This document shows positions 34,761 to 41,570 of a stretch of DNA of 64,000 nt, piece after piece (the first letter of the stretch is position 1; the number at the start of each line of letters is the position of its first letter). The position numbers and the translations under genes are program-made. The stretch lies in the NCBI RefSeq assembly GCF_014803405.1, contig NZ_JACYFG010000006.1:317501-381500 (forward strand). The letters are read 5' to 3'. Origin of the DNA: Pelagicoccus enzymogenes (lineage in GTDB: Bacteria; Verrucomicrobiota; Verrucomicrobiia; Opitutales; Opitutaceae). The notes under the pieces were generated by a model. That model saw only the letters and a program-made list of their open reading frames with translations. It made no database searches and was not told the DNA's origin.

Positions 34761-36497
34761 ATGCCGAAGAAGCCCCGCGTCGTCCTACCCTTGCTCCTGC
34801 TGGCGAGCACCACGCTCGCCATCGGAGCAATCGTCTACGGACTGCTCTGGCGCGAAGCCAATCGCTTGCATGAGGCCAATCTCCTAGCCGCCAACAACCA
34901 AGCCGCTACCGTCGTCGAAAACGTGGCCCTGACCGTGGGAGAAATAAAGACCGCCGTCATGGAGTCCCTGCTCTCCTTCGAGGGCCCGAACTTCTCTCCC
35001 CAGCTCTCCGCTTGGCAGCAGCGCGATCCCTTCGTGACCTTTGCCTTCTCCTGGAGTAACGCCAACCCCGAAAACGTAAGCCTCCTTCCTCAGGACAAAC
35101 AGCTCGAACCTCACTTCGGCAGCCTCATCCGTCCCGAAGCCAAAAGCTGGATTTGGGAGGCCCCTGTTCCCAGCAGATTCGCCGACGCAGAAACAGCCAG
35201 CGATGAAGCCGACGACCCATTGGCCCCAGCGCCAAGCTCCTATAATTTCTCCTCCAACAGCACCCTGCGCCAAGAAATCCGTTCCCAATCCCAGCGAACC
35301 GCCCAAGTCGCCAAAAGCTCATTTGGCAAAGCGAAAGAAGTTTGGATATCCGACTCCACGCAATGGATACACAGCAGCAAGGACGGCGAAAGCTACTGGA
35401 TCGGCATCGCGAGCTGGAACAAGCAGCAAGCAATCACCGGCGCCGCCATCCGAATGGGAGACCTCGCATCCGTCCTGCAAAGGTCCTTTCCTAACGAGCT
35501 CGCCCCCAACATCGAAAGCTTCGTTCTCCGCGATCCGTCCGGCAAGACGGTTGCCTCCACCCCCAACCGCAAGTCCTCCTACCTAAGATCTGAATACATC
35601 GGACGCGGTTCTAGCAACGCGTTCTCCCTAGGCTCCGAGCTCCCCGGTTGGACGCTCCACCTCTACACCCAGCTCGACGGCAGCCTAACCAGAGTGATCA
35701 CCAGCGCCGCAGGCATCGGCACCAGCGCCATCTTGCTTACTCTCGCATGCACCGGCCTTTGGCTCGTCTGGCAATCTCGGGCCAGCCAACTCGACGCAGC
35801 CCGCAAGGTGTCCTTCGTATCCAACGTTTCCCACGAGCTCAAGACTCCCTTAACCACCATACGCATGTACTCCGAGCTCCTCCAGAGCGGACGCGTCAAG
35901 GAAGACGAGAAACGTATCAGATACCTCGATACAATATCCGGGGAGAGCCAGCGCCTTACACGTCTCGTCAACAACGTGCTCGACTTCTCACGTCTCGATC
36001 GGAGAAAAGCCAAGCTCAACCTCGCCGCCCAAGCCATCGACCCCGTGCTTCAATCCTACCTTGACCTCCGCCAAGGCGACCTTTCCCGAGCAGGCTTCGC
36101 CCTCGAAACCGAATTGCAGCTCGGAGAGACGCCGCTCGTGTTCGATCGCGACGCCCTCTGCCAAATCGTGGGCAACCTCGTCGATAACTCGCTAAAGTAC
36201 GCCAAGCAAGGAGCTTGGATCCGCATTCGCTCGCATCGAAACGCGAGCCACGCCTTCATCGAATTTTCAGACCAAGGCCCCGGACTGCCAAAGCACCTGC
36301 GAAAGAAAACCTTCCAAGCCTTCAAGCGCGGCGACGACTCCCTTACCGCGGAGAGCTCCGGCTTCGGTCTCGGCCTCAGCATCGCCCAAACCTTGGCCAA
36401 TGAAATGGGCGCCAAACTCACATACCAACACCCAAAGACGAATCGCCTTCACCCCACCTTCGTCTTGGAGTTCCCTATCTCAGATTTCGAAAAATGA
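34761..36497 (+). CDS. Transmembrane sensor histidine kinase
   Basis: The 578-residue kinase has a membrane helix at 7-29, a large periplasmic region of about 280 residues with no recognised fold, a second helix at about 312-337, then the HisKA domain with phospho-acceptor His358 in FVSNVSHELKTPL. The HATPase domain has the N box GNLVDNSLKYA and glycine motifs DQGPGLP and SGFGLGLSIA. No HAMP domain is evident between helix and kinase. Its stop overlaps the start of the regulator gene by four bases (ATGA). The ATG at 34761 is chosen because it directly precedes the basic-then-hydrophobic anchor. Confidence 0.93.
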   Translation: MPKKPRVVLPLLLLASTTLAIGAIVYGLLWREANRLHEANLLAANNQAATVVENVALTVGEIKTAVMESLLSFEGPNFSPQLSAWQQRDPFVTFAFSWSNANPENVSLLPQDKQLEPHFGSLIRPEAKSWIWEAPVPSRFADAETASDEADDPLAPAPSSYNFSSNSTLRQEIRSQSQRTAQVAKSSFGKAKEVWISDSTQWIHSSKDGESYWIGIASWNKQQAITGAAIRMGDLASVLQRSFPNELAPNIESFVLRDPSGKTVASTPNRKSSYLRSEYIGRGSSNAFSLGSELPGWTLHLYTQLDGSLTRVITSAAGIGTSAILLTLACTGLWLVWQSRASQLDAARKVSFVSNVSHELKTPLTTIRMYSELLQSGRVKEDEKRIRYLDTISGESQRLTRLVNNVLDFSRLDRRKAKLNLAAQAIDPVLQSYLDLRQGDLSRAGFALETELQLGETPLVFDRDALCQIVGNLVDNSLKYAKQGAWIRIRSHRNASHAFIEFSDQGPGLPKHLRKKTFQAFKRGDDSLTAESSGFGLGLSIAQTLANEMGAKLTYQHPKTNRLHPTFVLEFPISDFEK

Positions 36498-37195
36498 GCC
36501 AAAAACGAATCTTAGTCGCAGAGGACGATCCGCATATCCGTACCGGACTCGTGGATACACTCGAGAGCGAAGGCTATAAAGTCACGAGCGCTCACGACGG
36601 CAAGCAAGCCAGCAGCCTCCTCTCACAAGAGACATTCGACCTCGCCCTGCTTGACATCATGATGCCCGGCAAAGACGGCTACGCCCTCTGCCAAGAAGTT
36701 CGCGCCAAGTCCCCGCAAACCGCCATCGTTCTGCTCACTGCCAAAAGCCAAGAGATCGACAAAGTGCTCGGACTCAAGCTCGGGGCCGACGACTACATCA
36801 CCAAACCCTTTGGCGTACAGGAACTGCTCGCCCGCCTCGAAGCCATTTTTCGACGCCTCGCAGCGCGCATCCCCGCCGATGACAAGACCTCCCTTCCAAC
36901 TCAGCTAACCATCGGCCAAGCCGCCGCAAACCGTTCGACCTATAAACTTGAATACGAAGGCCGCGAAGCGCCCCTCACCGAGCGAGAGCTCAAGCTGCTC
37001 GAGCAATTCTACCTCCACCCCGGCGAAGTCCTCAACCGTAACACCCTACTCGATCGCGTATGGGGAATTGAATACTACGGCACTACCCGCACCCTCGACC
37101 AACACATTGCCCAGCTGCGGAAAAAGTTCGCCAAACTCGGCGCCGACGATCCCATCGAAACCGTGCACGGAGTCGGCTACCGCTCCAAGCGCTAG
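36494..37195 (+). CDS. Response regulator, OmpR/PhoB family
   Basis: The 233-residue protein has a receiver domain with Asp11/Asp12, phosphorylated Asp54 (LLDIMMPG), the Thr in LLTAKS and Lys in ITKPFG. The C-terminal winged helix has the typical L-T-x-R-E-x-x-L-L and TLDQHIAQLRKKF and closes with HGVGYRSKR. It is translationally coupled to the upstream kinase and is the natural candidate to bind the TGACA repeats before the operon. Confidence 0.95.
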   Translation: MSQKRILVAEDDPHIRTGLVDTLESEGYKVTSAHDGKQASSLLSQETFDLALLDIMMPGKDGYALCQEVRAKSPQTAIVLLTAKSQEIDKVLGLKLGADDYITKPFGVQELLARLEAIFRRLAARIPADDKTSLPTQLTIGQAAANRSTYKLEYEGREAPLTERELKLLEQFYLHPGEVLNRNTLLDRVWGIEYYGTTRTLDQHIAQLRKKFAKLGADDPIETVHGVGYRSKR

Positions 37196-37222
37196 CCAAC
37201 CTTCACTCTTCATCCTCGTAAA

Positions 37223-37744
37223 ATGCTCATCCTCATAGCCGCCCAGTCCCTCGACGGTTTCATCGCTCGCCCTGATCGGGCTGGCACCGACTTCTGCAGC
37301 GAAGCGGATGCGAGCTTCCTGCGCGACACGCTCAAAAAATTCGATTCGCTCATCATGGGTCGCAAGACTTTCGAGACCCTTCGCGAACGCATCCTGAATT
37401 CGGATACTAAACGCTACCTTCGCAAAATCATAACGCGATCTCCCGCCGCCTACGCGGCCGACACCCGGCCGGACTTGGTCGAGTTCACCGACCAGCCCCC
37501 GATCGAAACGCTCTCAGAACTCGCTGGCCGCGGACGCAAAAAAACCGCCCTACTCGGCGGCGGCGAGATCTATACCCAATACCTGGAGGCCGGCGTGGTC
37601 GACGAGCTTTGGATCACCATCGAGCCCCTGCTTTTCGGAGGCGGTACCCCACTTCTCGGCAAAGCAAACGAGCGCCCTCTCAAGCTCCTCTCCCACCATC
37701 GGCTAAGCGACGAGACCCTGCTGCTTAAATACAAGCCCCTGTAG
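37223..37744 (+). CDS. RibD C-terminal/dihydrofolate reductase-like protein
   Basis: The 173-residue protein opens with MLILIAAQSLDGFIA, the family's substrate-loop motif, followed by DSLIMGRKTFE and a GGGEIYTQYLEAGVVDEL nucleotide-binding segment. These mark the DHFR-like fold shared by RibD C-terminal reductase domains and many stand-alone bacterial reductases. NADPH-dependent reduction is likely but the substrate is not fixed. It follows the regulator by 27 bases and may be read through from that operon. Confidence 0.88.
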   Translation: MLILIAAQSLDGFIARPDRAGTDFCSEADASFLRDTLKKFDSLIMGRKTFETLRERILNSDTKRYLRKIITRSPAAYAADTRPDLVEFTDQPPIETLSELAGRGRKKTALLGGGEIYTQYLEAGVVDELWITIEPLLFGGGTPLLGKANERPLKLLSHHRLSDETLLLKYKPL

Positions 37745-37882
37745 TCCACGGCGCTCGTTGTAAACCTTGAGCCAAGCCGAAAGGCGCCGTCCCGCGTCAA
37801 TCGGATCAAAGAAAGTAACGGATTGTCTCGTCAGCAAGTTCCTCGAAACGCCGGGGCCTCGGAGATCCGATTTTCCGCGGAC

Positions 37883-38374
37883 CTACTCGTCCATGTTATG
37901 CGTGTGAAACTCGTCGGAAAACATGCGCAGCAAGCTATCGAGCTCCTCGGTGATCTTCTCTGGACGATTCGCGACGCCCATCATTTTGCGCTCCCAAGTC
38001 GCCAGCGACATGGAAACCGTACGGTCCTTGGGACGTTCCAGCTGAGCCATCTCGCGCAACTCCAGCTTCACCATGTACAAATGGCTCGGCCCCTGCACAT
38101 GGGCCACGTCGATCGCAACTTCCAGATAGGGCTGCCCCGGCATCACGTCCAACTCCATGGAGGAGAGCAGCCGCACGTCGAAATCCTCCAAAGACTTGAG
38201 GGCCTGCTTCTCAACGTCGTCGTAAGTCAGCTCAAAAACGTCCGACTGGATGTTCAGCTGGCGAATCTCCAATCCCACTCCCTGAAGGTTCGTGAGAACG
38301 CTGTCCATGTAGTCAGACGCTGCGCAAAAAAACGGGCTCGCTACGGCCACTGCCAAGATTTGGAAAATTCTCAT
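37883..38374 (-). CDS. Secreted protein of unknown function
   Basis: A cleavable signal peptide (MRIFQILAVAVASPFFCAAS) precedes about 143 residues with alternating strands and a C-terminal acidic helix (EELDSLLRMFSDEFHTHNMDE). I recognise no family. A Met-rich middle (MELDVMPGQPYLEV) is notable. It is divergent from the helicase gene with a 205-base gap and convergent with the reductase gene. Confidence 0.7.
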   Translation of the reverse strand: MRIFQILAVAVASPFFCAASDYMDSVLTNLQGVGLEIRQLNIQSDVFELTYDDVEKQALKSLEDFDVRLLSSMELDVMPGQPYLEVAIDVAHVQGPSHLYMVKLELREMAQLERPKDRTVSMSLATWERKMMGVANRPEKITEELDSLLRMFSDEFHTHNMDE

Positions 38375-38579
38375 AACACGTACCTTAATCGACGAGACAG
38401 CACGCTAGCTGAAATTCTCCCCAGCGCAGCAAAAAACAACACAAACCCTCGGGTATTCCCTAGGGCGCAATCAAGCGCCATCCTTGCATTCAGGCCATCG
38501 GATACGGCTTTACCCGCACCTTCGGCGGCAAATTCGCTTCCAATCCAGCCACCTTCCCCTTCTCTCACAGTTCGCATCC

Positions 38580-41036
38580 ATGCAAATCGACGCCCGCAAC
38601 CGCCAAGCTACCCTCAGCGTAGGAGAATTCTCCGCTTTCACGCCCTACGCGACTCCGGGCTTCGGCGGCGTTTCGGCCGCCTGGCGAGCCCAGCTCGGAA
38701 CTGAATGGCATCAACGTATCCAAAGAGAATCCGCTGACGCCGGCGAAGGGATGCAAGACGAAGTCTCCCTTTCCGGAGCCCTCGCTTGGAGAAACTGGAC
38801 CCTGCACCTCAGCGGCCGCATCGACCAGTTCAAGGCCTCCCCGACCGCGCCGCACCTTCGCGAAATCAAGACCCTTTCCGAGCCCGTTCCCCTCGACCGC
38901 GAGGCCATCCTCGAACGCTACCCCGCCTACCCGCTCCAGCTCCTCACCTACCGAGAGCTTCTCATCCAAGCAGGTAGGAGCGACCTGGGTCGCGACCCCG
39001 CTGCCGAGACTTTCCGACTTGAGCTCCTCTTCGTAGAAATCGGATCCGGCCTCACCCAATCCCTCGTTCTCGACAAAACCTACGACGGGCTCTTCGTCGA
39101 CCATCTCGACACCCTTGTCGACTACCTCGAGGCCAAACAAGAACGTCTCGCCCGACTCCGCTCCCTCTCAGTGCGCCCCGCCTACGACACTCCACGTCCC
39201 GGCCAAGAGCACATCCAAACAGAGCTGGCCGAGGCCTTTTCCCAATCCCAGATCACTTTGCTGGAAGCTCCCACCGGTTACGGAAAAACGGGGGTTGCCT
39301 GGGAATACGCCGCTCGCCGCCTCGCCGCCGGCCAATGCGATCGCGTGCTCTACCTCACCTCCAAAAGCACCGGCCAAACCGAGGCCCTCACCCGCCTCAA
39401 AGCCCTTCTTTCCAAAGCCACCCTTTCAAAAAGCCCGGAAAGCGACTCCCGCAGTTCCGCCTCCCCCCCGGCCACTTTCTGGCACATTCGCAACAAGCAG
39501 GAACACTGCATCCACCACGAATTCCGCTGCTCCCGGCAAACCTGCCCCTACCTCGCCGAGCTGCACGAAAAATGGAAGCGCTCAGGCCTGCAGCGCCTCT
39601 ACCTGCTCTCCCAAGACGAGCTCGACCTCGAGACCCTGCGGGCCGAAGGACGCGTCACCGGCATCTGCCCCTACGAGATCATGAGAGCCGGCCTCGGCCA
39701 GCGCGACATCTGGGTCGGCGACTACAATTACCTTTTCTCGCCCTCCTCCGCCCGTTTGCTCGCCGACCAAGCCGACTTCGACCCCGCCCGCACCTTCCTG
39801 ATTGTCGACGAAGCCCACAACCTGCCGTCCCGAGTCGCCTCCGCCTACACCCACGAGTTCTCCGTCCACCCCGTCTACGCCGCCCTCGACGACCTCAACG
39901 CCAACAAGGCTCCCGCCGCCCTGCGCAACCACTTCAAAATCCTCGCCAACCTGCTCACCGCTGGAGGGAACAGCCCGACCCGGTCCGCAACAAGCGATTC
40001 AGAAGTCGATCCGGCCACCGAAGCCGATTTCCGCCACTCCATCGGCAAGGTCAGCGAATTGCTCAACAGCGAACCGCTTGCCTACGAGGAGTTGCAACCC
40101 GATACCCTCGAACTGCTTTTCCAAATCAGCTCCGCCCACGCCGGCCAGCTGCGAGGCGAACTCAAGCATCAACTTTGGTCACCCCATCCCGGGACCTTCC
40201 GCCTCGAGTGCATCGACGCCTCCAAGCTCATCCAGTCCCAGCTTTCCCAATACAACGGAGCCCTCTTCCTTTCCGCCACCCTCACCCCCCTAGAGTCCTA
40301 CCTCGACGAAATCGGCCTAGAGCCGGGAGGTGGGACGGCCGCTCCGCGGGCGTCAACTCACCCCCAAATCAGCCACCTCACTCCGCCCGCTCCCTGGCGC
40401 AGCGAAGCCTACGACGTCGCCATCGACCTCCGCGTCGACACCCGCTTCAAATCGCGCCGTAACCACTTGCCCACTACCGCTGCTACAATCGCCCAAGCCG
40501 CAGAGTTCGCCGGCCCCACTATCGCCTTCTTCCCCAGCTACGCTTACGCCAAACAAGCTTACGAGCACCTGCAACTGAAGCACTCCGAGCTACGCGTCGC
40601 CCTGCAACCGAGAGCAGGCGGTAGCCTCGCCGACCGCAATGCGTACCTAGAGGAGACACTCGCCTTCCACGACGTGCTCATCCTCATCCTCGGCTCCTCC
40701 TACGCCGAAGGGGTCGACACCCTTGGCGGAAAAGCCGGAACTGCCATCGTAGTAAGCCCTGCCTTGCCCGAGATGAACTTCATCCAAGAAGCGAAACGCG
40801 AGCACCACGACAACCTGGGCCACAGCGGTTTCGAACGAGCCTACCTGCACCCCGGTATCCAAAAAGTGAATCAAGCCCTCGGCCGCCTCGTCCGCTCGCC
40901 CGAGCACAAGGTCAAAGCCCTCCTCCATTGCCAACGCTTCGCCGATCCCAAAACCAAGAGATTACTCGATCCCCTGTACCAGTCGAAAAGCTACATCCAC
41001 GAAGAGAGCGACTTGAGGGAGTGGCTAAACAAGTAG
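38580..41036 (+). CDS. XPD/DinG-type helicase with N-terminal PD-(D/E)XK nuclease-like domain
   Basis: Residues 1-190 look like a RecB-type nuclease: SGRIDQF supplies the Asp, REIKTL the E-x-K, and QLLTYRELL the following helix. Then comes a superfamily 2 helicase of the Rad3/XPD/DinG type with Walker A APTGYGKT, an iron-sulfur cluster region with four cysteines (HCIHHEFRC, TCPY, GICPY), DEAH box VDEAHNLP, and later SATLTP and QALGRLVRSP motifs. A 5'-3' DNA helicase with nuclease activity in repair is expected. The ATG at 38580 is chosen for the domain start. An in-frame REP-like element codes residues about 131-139. The stop codon lies inside another repeat. Confidence 0.88.
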   Translation: MQIDARNRQATLSVGEFSAFTPYATPGFGGVSAAWRAQLGTEWHQRIQRESADAGEGMQDEVSLSGALAWRNWTLHLSGRIDQFKASPTAPHLREIKTLSEPVPLDREAILERYPAYPLQLLTYRELLIQAGRSDLGRDPAAETFRLELLFVEIGSGLTQSLVLDKTYDGLFVDHLDTLVDYLEAKQERLARLRSLSVRPAYDTPRPGQEHIQTELAEAFSQSQITLLEAPTGYGKTGVAWEYAARRLAAGQCDRVLYLTSKSTGQTEALTRLKALLSKATLSKSPESDSRSSASPPATFWHIRNKQEHCIHHEFRCSRQTCPYLAELHEKWKRSGLQRLYLLSQDELDLETLRAEGRVTGICPYEIMRAGLGQRDIWVGDYNYLFSPSSARLLADQADFDPARTFLIVDEAHNLPSRVASAYTHEFSVHPVYAALDDLNANKAPAALRNHFKILANLLTAGGNSPTRSATSDSEVDPATEADFRHSIGKVSELLNSEPLAYEELQPDTLELLFQISSAHAGQLRGELKHQLWSPHPGTFRLECIDASKLIQSQLSQYNGALFLSATLTPLESYLDEIGLEPGGGTAAPRASTHPQISHLTPPAPWRSEAYDVAIDLRVDTRFKSRRNHLPTTAATIAQAAEFAGPTIAFFPSYAYAKQAYEHLQLKHSELRVALQPRAGGSLADRNAYLEETLAFHDVLILILGSSYAEGVDTLGGKAGTAIVVSPALPEMNFIQEAKREHHDNLGHSGFERAYLHPGIQKVNQALGRLVRSPEHKVKALLHCQRFADPKTKRLLDPLYQSKSYIHEESDLREWLNK
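38974..38996 (+). repeat. REP-like palindrome inside the helicase coding sequence
   Basis: The GTAG head, the palindrome GCGACCTGGGTCGC and GAC match the intergenic copies. It is read in frame as Gly-Arg-Ser-Asp-Leu-Gly-Arg-Asp between a nuclease-domain helix (TYRELLIQA) and the next strand (FRLELLFVEI). Confidence 0.8.
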
Positions 41037-41106
41037 GGCTGGCGCTCGCGCCACGCCGCGAAGCCTGAATCGGCACGTTGCGGCGCGGAGCAAGCGCCGA
41101 CCCTAC
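41033..41106. repeat. Inverted GTAGGG repeat overlapping a stop codon
   Basis: GTAGGGCTGGCGCTCGCGCC (41033-41052) faces GCAAGCGCCGACCCTAC (41090-41106). The TAG of the GTAGGG head is the helicase stop codon (41034-41036). The right end lies six bases from the metallopeptidase stop. Confidence 0.7.
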
Positions 41107-41111
41107 GATCC

Positions 41112-41486
41112 TTACAGACCTCGCTCTTCCACTTCCTCCTCGTCCCAGCCGAAATGGTGGCCGAGCTCGTGCAGGTAAGTCTTGCGGATTTCGTCCTCGT
41201 AATCGAGGCCCTCGTCTTCGCAATACCAGGCGATGGCGCCCATGTAGATAGCGATTACTCCGCTTTCATCCACGCTCCCGGAGTCGTCGCCGTAAGCGAT
41301 GTATTCGCCTAACATATACATCGCTTCCGGATCGATATGCGGGGCGTTCGGATGGTAGCGCTTGAAGAGGCAAGGAACCTTCTCTGCCGCGGGACGGATT
41401 TCGTCCGGCAGCTCCGACATACACTCCGTCACCACGTCACGGGCGACGCGCTCTAGTTCTGGCCAATCGTATCGAGGAAGTTTCAT
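41112..41486 (-). CDS. Minimal metallopeptidase (zincin, PF06262-like)
   Basis: This 124-residue protein is a one-domain zinc protease candidate. The motif KTYLHELGHHFGWDEEEVEERG supplies H-E-x-x-H and a third ligand region shortly after, which is the pattern of the bacterial minimal metalloprotease family. Tyr- and acid-rich segments (YMLGEYIAYG, AIYMGAIAWYCEDEG) precede it. Natural substrates are unknown. The ATG at 41486 is used; the upstream frame runs into a REP pair. Confidence 0.87.
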   Translation of the reverse strand: MKLPRYDWPELERVARDVVTECMSELPDEIRPAAEKVPCLFKRYHPNAPHIDPEAMYMLGEYIAYGDDSGSVDESGVIAIYMGAIAWYCEDEGLDYEDEIRKTYLHELGHHFGWDEEEVEERGL

Positions 41487-41500
41487 GGAAAGGAAAGCAG

Positions 41501-41558
41501 GTAGGAGCGAGTTTACTCGCGATTCAATCGCTTTTTTCGCGACCAAGGTCGCTCCTAC
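41501..41558. repeat. Inverted pair of REP-like palindromes
   Basis: The plus copy (41501-41523) has the core GCGAGTTTACTCGC and the minus copy (41537-41558) has GCGACCTTGGTCGC in its own direction. The two members of the doublet thus carry different, separately self-complementary bodies. It lies between the M16 peptidase stop and the metallopeptidase start. Confidence 0.8.
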
Positions 41559-41570
41559 GAAACCAAAGCC

